A stretch of 64,000 nt of DNA from Kitasatospora papulosa (GCF_000717245.1 NZ_JNYQ01000006.1:62001-126000), one strand, 5' to 3'. Numbered from the stretch's first letter, positions 23,322 through 32,125 are shown. Translations and numbers: made by a program. Notes: generated from the sequence alone by a model not told the origin.

Positions 23322-25298
23322 GTGTCAGACGTCCGTGTGATCATCCAACGCGATTCCGAGCGGGAAGAGCACGTGGTGACGACGGGCACGACGGCCGCCG
23401 AGCTCTTCCCCGGGCAGCGCACCGTCGTCGCCGCACGGGTCGGAGGCGAGCTGCGCGACCTCGCGTACGAGCTCAAGGACGGCGAGGTCGTCGAACCCGT
23501 CGAGATCTCCTCCGAGGACGGCCTGAACATCCTGCGGCACTCGACCGCGCACGTCATGGCGCAGGCCGTGCAGGAACTGCACCCCGAGGCCAAGCTGGGC
23601 ATCGGCCCGCCGGTCAAGGACGGCTTCTACTACGACTTCGACGTCGAGAAGCCGTTCACGCCCGAGGACCTCAAGGCCATCGAGAAGAAGATGCAGGAGA
23701 TCCAGAAGCGAGGGCAGCGGTTCTCCCGCCGGGTCGTCACCGACGAGGCGGCCCGTGAGGAGCTCGCCGACGAGCCGTACAAGCTGGAGCTCATCGGGAT
23801 CAAGGGTTCCGCGTCCTCCGACGACGGCGCGGACGTCGAGGTGGGCGGCGGCGAGCTGACCATCTACGACAACCTGGACGCCAAGACCGGTGACCTGTGC
23901 TGGAAGGACCTCTGCCGGGGTCCGCACCTGCCCACCACCCGGTTCATCCCCGCCTTCAAGCTGATGCGGAACGCCGCGGCGTACTGGCGGGGCAGCGAGA
24001 AGAACCCGATGCTCCAGCGCATCTACGGCACCGCGTGGCCGACCAAGGACGAGCTGAAGGCGCACCTGGAGTTCCTCGAGGAGGCCGCCAAGCGCGACCA
24101 CCGCAAGCTCGGAAACGAGCTGGACCTCTTCTCCTTCCCCGACGAGATCGGCCCCGGCCTCGCCGTCTTCCACCCCAAGGGCGGCGTCATCCGCCGGGCC
24201 ATGGAGGACTACTCGCGGCGCCGCCACGAGGAGGAGGGCTACGAGTTCGTCTACAGCCCTCACGCGACCAAGGGCAAGCTCTTCGAGAAGTCCGGCCACC
24301 TGGACTGGTACGCCGACGGCATGTACCCGCCCATGCAGCTCGACGACGGGGTGGACTACTACCTCAAGCCGATGAACTGCCCGATGCACAACCTGATCTT
24401 CGACGCGCGCGGCCGCTCCTACCGTGAGCTCCCGCTCCGCCTCTTCGAGTTCGGCACGGTCTACCGCTACGAGAAGTCGGGCGTCGTGCACGGGCTGACC
24501 CGCTCGCGCGGCTTCACCCAGGACGACGCGCACATCTACTGCACCAAGGAGCAGATGGCGGAGGAGCTCGACAGGACGCTCACCTTCGTCCTGAACCTCC
24601 TGCGCGACTACGGTCTGACCGACTTCTACCTGGAGCTCTCCACCAAGGACCCGGAGAAGTTCGTCGGCTCCGACGAGATCTGGGAGGAGGCCACCGAGAC
24701 GCTGCGCCAGGTCGCCGAGAAGCAGGGCCTCCCGCTCGTCCCGGACCCGGGCGGCGCCGCGTTCTACGGTCCGAAGATCTCCGTGCAGTGCAAGGACGCC
24801 ATCGGCCGCACCTGGCAGATGTCGACCGTGCAGCTCGACTTCAACCTGCCGGAGCGCTTCGACCTGGAGTACACCGGCCCGGACGGCACGAAGCAGCGTC
24901 CGGTCATGATCCACCGCGCGCTGTTCGGCTCCATCGAGCGCTTCTTCGCGGTGCTGCTCGAGCATTACGCGGGCGCCTTCCCCGTGTGGCTGGCCCCGGT
25001 GCAGGCGGTCGGCATCCCGATCGGCGACACCCACATCCCCTACCTCCAGGAGTTCGCCGCCAAGGCGCGCAAGCAGGGGCTGCGGGTCGACGTGGACGCC
25101 TCCTCGGACCGGATGCAGAAGAAGATCCGCAACCAGCAGAAGCAGAAGGTGCCGTTCATGATCATCGCGGGCGACGAGGACATGGCCAACGGCGCCGTCT
25201 CCTTCCGCTACCGCGACGGTTCCCAGGAGAACGGCATCCCGGTCGACGAGGCCATCGCCAAGATCGCGAAGGCCGTGGGGGACCGCGTCCAGGTCTGA
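23322..25298 (+). CDS. thrS: threonyl-tRNA synthetase
   Basis: This 658-residue enzyme charges tRNA-Thr. In order it shows an N-terminal TGS domain (about residues 1-65), the editing domain with HSTAHVMAQAV, the class II core (VYRYEKSGVVHGLTRSRGFTQDDAHIYC, zinc and active-site residues; HRALFGSIERFFAVLLEHYAG) and the anticodon-binding domain at the C-terminus. It starts at GTG with AGGAGA upstream. Length is normal for bacterial ThrRS. The leader has a striking palindrome; a hairpin terminator follows. Confidence 0.97.
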   Translation: MSDVRVIIQRDSEREEHVVTTGTTAAELFPGQRTVVAARVGGELRDLAYELKDGEVVEPVEISSEDGLNILRHSTAHVMAQAVQELHPEAKLGIGPPVKDGFYYDFDVEKPFTPEDLKAIEKKMQEIQKRGQRFSRRVVTDEAAREELADEPYKLELIGIKGSASSDDGADVEVGGGELTIYDNLDAKTGDLCWKDLCRGPHLPTTRFIPAFKLMRNAAAYWRGSEKNPMLQRIYGTAWPTKDELKAHLEFLEEAAKRDHRKLGNELDLFSFPDEIGPGLAVFHPKGGVIRRAMEDYSRRRHEEEGYEFVYSPHATKGKLFEKSGHLDWYADGMYPPMQLDDGVDYYLKPMNCPMHNLIFDARGRSYRELPLRLFEFGTVYRYEKSGVVHGLTRSRGFTQDDAHIYCTKEQMAEELDRTLTFVLNLLRDYGLTDFYLELSTKDPEKFVGSDEIWEEATETLRQVAEKQGLPLVPDPGGAAFYGPKISVQCKDAIGRTWQMSTVQLDFNLPERFDLEYTGPDGTKQRPVMIHRALFGSIERFFAVLLEHYAGAFPVWLAPVQAVGIPIGDTHIPYLQEFAAKARKQGLRVDVDASSDRMQKKIRNQQKQKVPFMIIAGDEDMANGAVSFRYRDGSQENGIPVDEAIAKIAKAVGDRVQV

Positions 25299-25312
25299 TC
25301 CGAGCCGTGCGG

Positions 25313-25351
25313 GAGGCCCCCGGGGAGCGCTGCGCGTCCCCCGGGGGCCTC
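25313..25351. terminator. terminator shared by thrS and the potassium channel gene
   Basis: Arms 25313-25325 and 25339-25351 form a perfect 13-bp GC-rich stem with a 13-nt loop. The right arm reaches the first base of the channel stop codon. Confidence 0.7.
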
Positions 25352-26007
25352 TACTCGTCCTCCCGCCGGAACACCTGGACCAGCCACGAGGAGAACGACC
25401 CCGTCACCGCCCCCAGCAGGGCCAGCCCGCAGGCCATCAGGCCCACCGCGACGACCCGGCCGCCGAAGGTGACCGGGACCGCGTCCCCGTAGCCCACCGT
25501 CGTGAGCGTCGCGCACGCCCACCACACCGAGTCGCCGAAGGTACGGATCGAGGCGCCCGGGGCGTCGTGCTCCTGGTGGTAGACCGCCAGCGCGGCGGAG
25601 ACGCCGAGGAGGACGGCCGTGAGGCTCGCATACGACATCACCCGCGCGTACAGGCTCAGCCGGGGCTGCTCCCGGCGCTTCTGGACCGCCGTGTAGACCT
25701 GCACCAGACGCAGCGGGCGCAGCAGCGGCAGCAGCAGGACCACCGTGTCCAGCCAGTGGGCGCGCACGAAGCGCCGCCCCAGCCCGCTCAGACGGAACCG
25801 CACCCCGTAGTCCACGACGAAGGCCAGCCAGGTCGCGCAGACCAGGGCGAGGGCGAGGTCGCGTACGGCGCCGGTGTCGGGCGGGGCGAGGACGCGGAAC
25901 GCGTAGCCGACGAGGAAGACCAGGCCCGCGACGAAGAGCGGTACCTCCGTGCGCTGCTCCCACTCCTGGAGCCGAGGGGGGACGGGGGCCGTGGCGCGGT
26001 CGCTCAT
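25351..26007 (-). CDS. potassium channel family protein
   Basis: This 218-residue membrane protein has a voltage-sensor-like first half with about four helices (the fourth carries RPLRLVQVYTAVQKRR) and a pore domain with the selectivity filter TTVGYGD. No RCK/TrkA-N domain follows, so it is a short voltage-gated-like channel (ion_trans_2). It is convergent with thrS and divergent from the HIT gene. The ATG begins MSDRATAPVPP. Confidence 0.85.
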   Translation of the reverse strand: MSDRATAPVPPRLQEWEQRTEVPLFVAGLVFLVGYAFRVLAPPDTGAVRDLALALVCATWLAFVVDYGVRFRLSGLGRRFVRAHWLDTVVLLLPLLRPLRLVQVYTAVQKRREQPRLSLYARVMSYASLTAVLLGVSAALAVYHQEHDAPGASIRTFGDSVWWACATLTTVGYGDAVPVTFGGRVVAVGLMACGLALLGAVTGSFSSWLVQVFRREDE

Positions 26008-26085
26008 GGCGCCAGCATCCCGGTGCGCCGGCGGGCTCGCCCCCGGCGACACGCGCGCCGGGAGCGACGCAATATGCTGACGGGC

Positions 26086-26646
26086 ATGACGAGTGAGCCG
26101 GAACAGCAGATCGGAGTGGGGACGCCCGACGCGTTCCAGCGCCTGTGGACGCCCCACCGGATGGCCTACATCCAGGGTGAGAGCAAGCCGAGCGGCCCGG
26201 GAGCCGGCGACGGCTGTCCGTTCTGCGAGATTCCGTCGAAGTCCGACGAGGACGGGCTCGTCGTCGCCCGCGGCGAGAAGGTCTACGCCGTGCTCAACCT
26301 GTACCCGTACAACGGCGGGCACCTGATGGTGGTGCCGTACCGGCACGTCGCCGACTACACGGAGCTGGACGGCCCGGAGACCGCCGAGCTGGCCGACTTC
26401 ACCAAGCGGGCCATGGTCGCGCTGCGGGCCGCCTCGGGTGCGCACGGCTTCAACATCGGGATGAACCAGGGCGCCGAGGCGGGCGCCGGCATCGCCGCCC
26501 ACCTCCACCAGCACGTGGTGCCCCGTTGGGGCGGGGACACCAACTTCATGCCGGTCGTCGGACACACCAAGGTGCTCCCGCAGCTGCTCGGGGACACCCG
26601 GTCGATGCTGGCCGGTGTCTGGCCGGCCGAGCTGCCGGCCGGCTGA
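26086..26646 (+). CDS. HIT-family nucleotide-binding protein
   Basis: This 186-residue protein carries the histidine triad HLHQHVVPR and the N-terminal CPFCEIP and LNLYPYNGGHLMVVPYRH segments of the actinobacterial HIT/Ap4A phosphorylase-like branch. It probably hydrolyses or transfers nucleoside phosphates. TATGCT (26073-26078) sits 7 bp before the ATG at 26086, suggesting a leaderless mRNA; an in-frame ATG at 26074 with GGGAG upstream is the alternative start. It is the last core gene before the polyketide cluster. Confidence 0.9.
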   Translation: MTSEPEQQIGVGTPDAFQRLWTPHRMAYIQGESKPSGPGAGDGCPFCEIPSKSDEDGLVVARGEKVYAVLNLYPYNGGHLMVVPYRHVADYTELDGPETAELADFTKRAMVALRAASGAHGFNIGMNQGAEAGAGIAAHLHQHVVPRWGGDTNFMPVVGHTKVLPQLLGDTRSMLAGVWPAELPAG

Positions 26647-26651
26647 CCTCC

Positions 26652-26680
26652 TCCGGGGCGACGGTGCCCGCCGCCCCGGA
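26652..26680 (+). terminator. hairpin after the HIT gene
   Basis: TCCGGGGCG (26652-26660) pairs with CGCCCCGGA (26672-26680) around an 11-nt loop, 6 bp after the HIT stop. It also faces the end of the minus-strand DUF6059 gene. Confidence 0.5.
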
Positions 26681-26691
26681 CACCGGCGGAC

Positions 26692-26925
26692 TCAGGGGGA
26701 GCCCAGTTCCCTGGCATGGGCCCGCTCGGACGGTGTGAGCGGTATGTCCGGCCGCACCCGCTCCGGGTGGGCCGCACCGGGCCCGCTCCCCTCCGGGGGC
26801 GGCCCGCACGCCCCGGTGTCCGTGCTCCAGGGGTCCACCCCCGCGTACGGCGCCCCGTAAGCCGTCAGCGAGCGGCGGAGCGCACGCAACAGGCGCAGGG
26901 CGAACGGTCTTCCCGACGGGCACAT
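26692..26925 (-). CDS. DUF6059-like small protein at the cluster edge
   Basis: This 77-residue protein has a basic amphipathic start (FALRLLRALRRSL) and the ending HPERVRPDIPLTPSERAHAREL, which I recognise as the pattern of the Streptomyces DUF6059 family. Function unknown. A perfect AGGAGG 6 bp before the ATG at 26925 fixes the start, only 11 bp after the NmrA-like gene, so it is the last gene of the core polyketide operon. Confidence 0.7.
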   Translation of the reverse strand: MCPSGRPFALRLLRALRRSLTAYGAPYAGVDPWSTDTGACGPPPEGSGPGAAHPERVRPDIPLTPSERAHARELGSP

Positions 26926-26936
26926 CCGGGCCCTCC

Positions 26937-27839
26937 TCACCGCAGCAGGCGGGCGAACTGTTCCGGCGCGGAGTCCGCCCAGGACTCGAAGGTCCGCATC
27001 CCCGGGTGGAGGCCCCGGGCACGCGCCACGTCCGCGGCGGTGACGTCCGGGTGGCGCCTGGTGAACTCCAGCATGTCCGCGACGGCGCGGGCGTGCGGCA
27101 ACGGCAGCTCCCGGTAGGTCTCGTAGGGCACGTCCCGGTAGGCGACCGGGACACCGAGCGACCGGGTCAGCGCGGCGGCGTAGGCGGCGGGCGGCAGCAG
27201 ATCGCCCACGGCCTTGACCACGTCCCCGTGGAGTGCGGGTCCCGCGTCGAGCACCGCCCCGACCAGCGGGCCGAGATCGGCGACGGACACGGCGGGCAGC
27301 GGGGTGCCCCCGTGGGGCAGCGTGAACGCGAACGTGCCGTCCTCCTGTCTGCGCAGCCGGCGCGCCGGCCAGTTCTCGTAGTAGGTGGACAGATGGACGG
27401 TGACGACGGGCGAGCCGCCCGCGCGCAGCTCCTCCTCCAGCCGCGCCTTGCCGTAGTGGTGCGGGAGGGCCAGCACGCCGCCGCTGCGGCGGTGCGCCTC
27501 GGGCAGACTGCTGTGCACCAGCGTCCCGGCGCCCGCGGCGAGGACGGCGTCCGCCGTCCGGCGGGCCACCTCGTACTCACGCTCCTTCAGGGACCAGTAG
27601 TCCGTGACCAGGAACGCCGCGTCGACGCCGGCGACCGACCGGCGCACCTGGCCGGGGTCGGTCAGGTCGCAGGCGACGACGTCGGCGCCCCGTGCCGTGA
27701 GCGCGGCGGCGGCCGCCGACCGGGGGTCGCGGGTCACGGCCCGCACCGTCCAGCGGCCGGACCGCAGGAGGTGGCGGGCGACGGACCCGCCCTGGGCCCC
27801 GGTGGCCCCGGTGACGAGGACGAGGGGTCTGTCGGTCAT
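26937..27839 (-). CDS. NmrA-like NAD(P)-binding protein
   Basis: This 300-residue protein has the Rossmann glycine motif GATGAQGGSVARHLL near its N-terminus and the extended-SDR pattern of the NmrA/HSCARG group. It lacks the usual YxxxK pair in the expected place (PHHYGKARLEEEL is the nearest, with Tyr and Lys two apart). It could be a reductase or a redox sensor. It follows the ACP gene by 69 bp in the operon KSalpha-CLF-ACP-NmrA-DUF6059. Involvement in polyketide tailoring is inferred from position. Confidence 0.75.
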   Translation of the reverse strand: MTDRPLVLVTGATGAQGGSVARHLLRSGRWTVRAVTRDPRSAAAAALTARGADVVACDLTDPGQVRRSVAGVDAAFLVTDYWSLKEREYEVARRTADAVLAAGAGTLVHSSLPEAHRRSGGVLALPHHYGKARLEEELRAGGSPVVTVHLSTYYENWPARRLRRQEDGTFAFTLPHGGTPLPAVSVADLGPLVGAVLDAGPALHGDVVKAVGDLLPPAAYAAALTRSLGVPVAYRDVPYETYRELPLPHARAVADMLEFTRRHPDVTAADVARARGLHPGMRTFESWADSAPEQFARLLR

Positions 27840-27908
27840 GGTTGCTCACCTTCGGGTCGGTTCGCCGAGCCGGTGACCGCCGCTCCTGACGGCGGCCACC
27901 GGCAGCGG

Positions 27909-28154
27909 TCAGCGGGCGGATGCCACGGCGTCCAGCAGGAGCCGGGGCGTCCTGGCCCCGCTCAGCACCTCCTCCGGCATGCGCACACCGAGCTCCCGCT
28001 CGATCCGGGTCGCCGTCTCGAGCAGCGCGAGCGAGTCGTAGCCGAGGTTCTCGAACGGCGCGTCCAGGATGTCGCCGTCCAGGTCGACGTTCTCGTCCTC
28101 CCCGGCGCATTCCCGCATCACGCGCTTCAGGTCGGCGAGGGTGAAGCCCTTCAT
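27909..28154 (-). CDS. type II polyketide acyl carrier protein
   Basis: This 81-residue protein is an acyl carrier protein. Ser41 in NLGYDSLALLE is the phosphopantetheine attachment site, and the length and acidic helix II fit type II PKS ACPs. It carries the growing poly-beta-keto chain for the KSalpha/CLF pair encoded directly upstream (39 bp gap). The ATG at 28154 with AGGTGA six bases upstream is preferred over the GTG at 28163. It is the only ACP in the cluster. Confidence 0.9.
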   Translation of the reverse strand: MKGFTLADLKRVMRECAGEDENVDLDGDILDAPFENLGYDSLALLETATRIERELGVRMPEEVLSGARTPRLLLDAVASAR

Positions 28155-28192
28155 GGTGGTCACCTTTCACTGGGGATTTGTCCAGGGATGGG

Positions 28193-29461
28193 TCATCGGG
28201 GTGTCGGTCCGCACCGGCGCACGACCACGGCGCTGTTGAAGCCGCCGTACCCACGCGCCAGCACCAGTGCCGCGTCGCCGGCCATCGGCCGGGGCCGGCC
28301 GGTCACGAGGTCGATCCGGTACGCCGCCGGGACCCGGCCGACGTCGGCGGTCGGGGGGATCAGCCCGTCACGGACCGCGAGCAGCGCCGCCGCGAGGTCG
28401 AGCGCGGAGGCGCCGGCCCCCGGGCGTCCGGTGCGGGAGGTGATCGCGGTGACCGGCACGGCGTCCGGCCCGAAGACCCCGGCGATCGCCCCGGCCTCCT
28501 GCGCGTCGAGATCCGGAACCGCGGCTCCCTCGGCGAACACCGCGCCGATGTCCGCCGGTTCCACTCCCGCGTCGGCCAGCGCCGCGCGCGCGGCCCGCGC
28601 CGGGCCCGTGGGCCGCCCCGAGCCCGGGGGAGGGTCGAAGCAGGCCGCGTAACCCGCCACCTCGCCGTACGGGCGGATGCCTCCTCTGGCGTGAGCCGAG
28701 GCCTCGTCCTCCAGCATCAGCAGCGCGCCGCCCTCCGCGACGACATGACCGGCGGCGCGCTCCCCGAAAGGCAGGCAGGCGTCCTCGGACCGGTCGGCGG
28801 TACTCAGCCGGCCGCCGGTCAGCTCCGCCACGTGCCCCCAGGGGCACAGCGCCGACTCCATCGCCCCGGTGAGCACCGCCGGGGTGCCCTTGCGCAGCAT
28901 GCGGCGCGCGTGGCCCACCGCGTCCAGGCCGCCGGACTGGCCGGTGACCAGGACGCCGCTGGGGCCGCGCAGGCCGTGCCGGATGGAGATCTGGCCGGTG
29001 TTGACGGCGTAGAACCAGGCGAACGACTGGTAGGCGCTGACGTACAGGGGGCCTTTCGCCCACAGGTTCTCCAGCTCCCGCTGACCGAACTCGAACCCGC
29101 CGGCGGCATTGGCGGTGACCACCCCGATCCCGTACTCCGGCGCCCCGGCCGGGTCCAGGCCCGAGTCCCTCAGCACCTCGGCGGCACAGGCCAGCGCGAG
29201 CTGTGTGACGCGGTCGGTCTGGGGCAGCAGGCGGCCGGGCAGGTCCTCGCCGGGGTCGCGTGCGATCTCGCCGGCCAGCCGGCTCGGGTAGCCGGAGGCG
29301 TCGAAGCGGGTGATCGGGCCGATGCCGCCGCGTCCCTCCAGCAGGCTCCGCCAGAACTCCTCGGTGCCGTCCCCGTTGGCCGCCCGCACGTCGAGGCCGG
29401 TCACCAGGGCTGTGCCCCGCCGGGTTCCGGGTGCCGTGGACGCGGGTGCGGGGGCGGTCAT
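28193..29461 (-). CDS. chain length factor (KSbeta)
   Basis: This 422-residue protein has the ketosynthase fold, but the active-site Cys is replaced by Gln175 in VTGQSGGLDAVGHA, the hallmark of the chain length factor. Only one of the two catalytic His motifs of a true KS is recognisable. It pairs with KSalpha to set the number of extender units and supports decarboxylative priming. Its ATG overlaps the KSalpha stop (ATGA), giving 1:1 coupled synthesis. Chain length cannot be predicted reliably by eye. Confidence 0.9.
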   Translation of the reverse strand: MTAPAPASTAPGTRRGTALVTGLDVRAANGDGTEEFWRSLLEGRGGIGPITRFDASGYPSRLAGEIARDPGEDLPGRLLPQTDRVTQLALACAAEVLRDSGLDPAGAPEYGIGVVTANAAGGFEFGQRELENLWAKGPLYVSAYQSFAWFYAVNTGQISIRHGLRGPSGVLVTGQSGGLDAVGHARRMLRKGTPAVLTGAMESALCPWGHVAELTGGRLSTADRSEDACLPFGERAAGHVVAEGGALLMLEDEASAHARGGIRPYGEVAGYAACFDPPPGSGRPTGPARAARAALADAGVEPADIGAVFAEGAAVPDLDAQEAGAIAGVFGPDAVPVTAITSRTGRPGAGASALDLAAALLAVRDGLIPPTADVGRVPAAYRIDLVTGRPRPMAGDAALVLARGYGGFNSAVVVRRCGPTPR

Positions 29462-30729
29462 CGGCGTGTCCCTTCGGGCCGGGTGAGCACCATGGCGCTC
29501 TGGAAGCCGCCGAAACCGCTGCCCACCGTGAGGACGGCGTCCAGGCGCTGCTCCCTGGCGGTGACCGGCACGTAGTCCAGCGGGCAGTCGGGGTCCGGTT
29601 CGTGGAGGTTGGCGGTGGGAGGCACGACTCCGTGCTCCAGGGCGAGGGCGCACGCCGCGATCTCTATGGCCCCGATCGCGCCGAGCGAGTGGCCGATCAT
29701 CGACTTGATGGAGCTGACGGGAATGCCCCGGGCGTGCTCGCCGAGCGCGCGCAGGAAGGCGGCCGACTCGTGCCGGTCGTTCTGCAGCGTTCCGGAGCCG
29801 TGCGCGTTGACGTAGTCGACCGCGGTCGGGTCCAGCCGGGCCTCGTCGAGGGCCCGGGTGATCGCCTCCGCCATCTCCCGGCCGTCCGGCCGCAGACCCG
29901 TCATGTGGTAGGCGTTGCCGCGCGAGGCGTGACCGCCTATCTCGGCGTAGACGTGCGCACCCCGGCCCACGGCGTGCGACCACTCCTCCAGCACCAGCAC
30001 GGCGGCGCCCTCACCGAGGACGAAGCCGTCCCGGGTGCGGTCGAACGGCCGCGAGGCGGTCGCCGGGTCGTCGTTGCGCGCGGAGGTCGCCCTGATGGCG
30101 TCGAAGGAGGCGACGGTGATGGGGGAGATCGGCGCGTCGGTCCCGCCGGTGAGCATGACGTCGGCGGTGCCCTCGCGGATGATCTCGCAGGCGTGCCCCA
30201 CGGCGTCGAGCCCGGACGTGCAGCCGGCCGAGATCACCGCGGCGGGGCCGAGGGCGTCCGCCGCCCACGCCACCTCCCGGGCCAGGCTGCTGGGGACGAG
30301 GTAGTCCACCAGCTGCGGCACGGCGTGGCGGTGGTCCACGAGCCAGTCGCGGCCGCCGTCGCTGACGACGGCGTACTCGTTCTCCAGGCTCGTCGTGCAG
30401 CCGACCGCGGTGCCCAGGGACACACCGGTCCGCTCGGGCACCGGGGAAGTGCCGGACGCGAGCCCGGCGTCCGCGAGCGCCTCCCGGGCGCAGGCCACGG
30501 CGAACAGGGCCGCGCGGTCCAGTCTGCGGACCTCACGCGCGGAGAAGCCGGCGGCCAGCGGGTCGAAGGCGCACTGCGCGGCGATGCGCGAACGGTAGGG
30601 CGTCGCGTCGAAGGCCGTCAGGGGGCCCGTCGCGGTCCGGCCGGAAGTGATCAGTGACCAGAACTCCTTCGTCCCGGTGCCGCCGGGTGCGACCACGCCG
30701 ATTCCGGTGACGGCGACCCTGCGGTTCAC
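29458..30729 (-). CDS. type II polyketide ketosynthase (KSalpha)
   Basis: This 423-residue protein is the condensing enzyme of an aromatic polyketide synthase. Catalytic Cys170 lies in SAGCTSGLDAVGH, and the His motifs are NAHGSGTLQND and SIKSMIGHSLGAIGA. Start GTG 30729 (VNRRVAVTGIGVVAPGG) matches the usual N-terminus of the family; the 12 extra upstream codons begin with TTG and look non-coding. It is the first gene of the minus-strand core operon and divergent from the MarR gene. Confidence 0.92.
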   Translation of the reverse strand: MNRRVAVTGIGVVAPGGTGTKEFWSLITSGRTATGPLTAFDATPYRSRIAAQCAFDPLAAGFSAREVRRLDRAALFAVACAREALADAGLASGTSPVPERTGVSLGTAVGCTTSLENEYAVVSDGGRDWLVDHRHAVPQLVDYLVPSSLAREVAWAADALGPAAVISAGCTSGLDAVGHACEIIREGTADVMLTGGTDAPISPITVASFDAIRATSARNDDPATASRPFDRTRDGFVLGEGAAVLVLEEWSHAVGRGAHVYAEIGGHASRGNAYHMTGLRPDGREMAEAITRALDEARLDPTAVDYVNAHGSGTLQNDRHESAAFLRALGEHARGIPVSSIKSMIGHSLGAIGAIEIAACALALEHGVVPPTANLHEPDPDCPLDYVPVTAREQRLDAVLTVGSGFGGFQSAMVLTRPEGTRR

Positions 30730-31075
30730 CTCGGCACGTCCACGGAATGGCCGGATCTGCACCAAGCGAAAACAGATGGTTTCCAGTGGTCCGGTAGATT
30801 CTGCGCGGTCTCCGCCCTGTGCTGGGCGGCCCCCGTCGCACGCTGTGCGCTGTCCATCTGATCGACCCTTTCCCGTACTCGGCCGGTGGCGTGACGCATC
30901 CCCCGTGGAGGGACGCGGATCATCCTTGGCCGCGCCGCTGGAGGGGGGCTTGGGAACCGGTGGAACCGGGAAGCGGCCCGGGATTCCGGGCCGCGTATCA
31001 TCCCGGGGGGCGTGCGGTCCGTCGTGTCGTGAGCCCGCCCGTACACCGCCCGCAACCCGCGAAGGTCACTTCCGC
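30730..31075. other. divergent regulatory interval between KSalpha and the MarR gene
   Basis: No gene is supportable in these 346 bp. It must hold the promoters of the core PKS operon (minus) and of marR (plus). Unlike five other cluster promoters, I find no clear pair of TC(G/C)AG heptamers at 11-bp pitch on the minus strand here. A 9-bp inverted repeat and a -10-like TATCAT lie on the marR side. Confidence 0.5.
30973..31001 (+). promoter_or_regulatory. candidate marR promoter with overlapping operator
   Basis: GCGGCCCGG (30973-30981) and CCGGGCCGC (30986-30994) are a perfect inverted repeat, immediately followed by TATCAT (30996-31001), a likely -10. The repeat covers the spacer and -35 region, where an autorepressing MarR dimer would bind. 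Confidence 0.4.
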
Positions 31076-31579
31076 ATGGCTGTTCGGCCCGCCGTGTCCC
31101 TCGGGGACTTCAGCACCCTGTTCGCCCTGGCCGGGCGTTCCACCCGCCTCCGGTCCGAACGTCTGCTCAACGACTTCGGACTCCACGTCGGTCAGCAGTT
31201 CTTCATGCGCTGTCTCTGGGAGCAGGACGGGAGCACGGTCGGAGACCTCGCCCGGCGCGTCAGGGTGGAGGCACCGACGGCGACCCAGGCGGTCAAGCGC
31301 ATGGAGGCGGCCGGGATGGTGCGCCGCACCCCCGACGAGCAGGACGCCCGGCGCAGCCGGGTGTGGCTGACGCCGCTCGGGCGGCGGACGTGGCCGCTGG
31401 TCACCGCCGCGCTCGCCGAGCTGGAGCGGGATCTACTCGCGCCCTTCACGCAGCCGGAACGGGAGCAGTTCATGTCGCTGCTGCTGCGGCTCTACGAGAC
31501 GTCCCTCCCCGCGGACGGACCGGGTGCGGACGGGACCGGCACCGGCCCGGACGCCACCGGCGGAAGCCGCGCGGACTGA
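31076..31579 (+). CDS. MarR-family transcriptional regulator
   Basis: This 167-residue protein has the MarR winged helix: helix-turn-helix in STVGDLARRVRVEAPTATQAVKRMEAAGMVRR, then the wing PDEQDARRSRVWLTPLGRR. These proteins usually repress and let go on binding a small aromatic ligand. Its place next to the core PKS operon suggests control by a pathway product or intermediate. The tail is Gly/Thr/Asp-rich and variable. GAAGG 9 bp before the ATG supports the start. Confidence 0.85.
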   Translation: MAVRPAVSLGDFSTLFALAGRSTRLRSERLLNDFGLHVGQQFFMRCLWEQDGSTVGDLARRVRVEAPTATQAVKRMEAAGMVRRTPDEQDARRSRVWLTPLGRRTWPLVTAALAELERDLLAPFTQPEREQFMSLLLRLYETSLPADGPGADGTGTGPDATGGSRAD

Positions 31580-31590
31580 GCGCCCGGCGC

Positions 31591-31633
31591 TCCAGCGGGG
31601 CTCCAGCCGCCTTCCAGACCGGCCGAGCACGCT
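31591..31633 (+). promoter_or_regulatory. SARP box and promoter of the NTF2-like gene
   Basis: TCCAG occurs three times at exact 11-bp pitch (31591, 31602, 31613). The last heptamer TCCAGAC is followed by exactly 8 bp and the -10-like CACGCT (31628-31633). This is the geometry of SARP-dependent promoters; transcription would begin about 25 bp before the ATG. Confidence 0.65.
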
Positions 31634-31662
31634 GGTGGCCCCTACAGCGCGAAGGAGGTCCG

Positions 31663-32118
31663 ATGCCGCACACCGGCACGGCACCGCTCGACCCGGCCCG
31701 ACCCGGCACCGCCGGGCTCCACGGCGAGATCACCCATTTCTACGCACGGCAGATGCAGGCCCTCGACGACGGCAGGACCGACGACTGGGCGCGGACGTTC
31801 ACCGAGGACGGAGTCTTCCTCCTGCACGGCGGCCACGACCGGGCGGAGGGCCGCCCCGCGCTCGCCGCGAGCAGCGCGAAGGCCCGCGCCGCGCTCGCCG
31901 AGCAGGGCGTCACGCACCGGCACTGGCTCGGCATGCTGACGGTGGACCCCAGGCCCGACGGAAGCGTCGTGGCCCGCTGCTACGCCCTGGTCGTCGCCAC
32001 CCACCTCGGCGGGACCCCGGCGCTGCACCGCAGCACCGTGTGCGAGGACGTGCTGGTGCGCGACGGAGACGCCTGGCTGGTCCGGCACCGGCAGGTCAGC
32101 CGCGACGACCTGGCCTGA
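31663..32118 (+). CDS. NTF2/SnoaL-like protein
   Basis: This 151-residue protein fits the SnoaL/NTF2-like alpha+beta barrel: helix ITHFYARQMQALDDGRTDDWARTFTEDGVF, then the strand pattern ending CEDVLVRDGDAWLVRHRQVSRDDL. In aromatic polyketide pathways such proteins act as ring cyclases, hydroxylases or dehydratases; which applies here is open. An excellent AAGGAGG precedes the ATG. The gene is monocistronic, with a SARP box upstream and a terminator downstream. Confidence 0.8.
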   Translation: MPHTGTAPLDPARPGTAGLHGEITHFYARQMQALDDGRTDDWARTFTEDGVFLLHGGHDRAEGRPALAASSAKARAALAEQGVTHRHWLGMLTVDPRPDGSVVARCYALVVATHLGGTPALHRSTVCEDVLVRDGDAWLVRHRQVSRDDLA

Positions 32119-32125
32119 CGGCATG

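Noticed and set aside
23325..25034. A 569-codon minus-strand frame opposite thrS
   Set aside because: It mirrors the codon pattern of thrS, has no family signature, and thrS is certain.
27872..27900. Hairpin between the ACP and NmrA-like genes as a terminator
   Set aside because: The 11-bp stem has a mismatch and lies between genes that look like one operon. It could attenuate, but the evidence is too weak to list as a feature.
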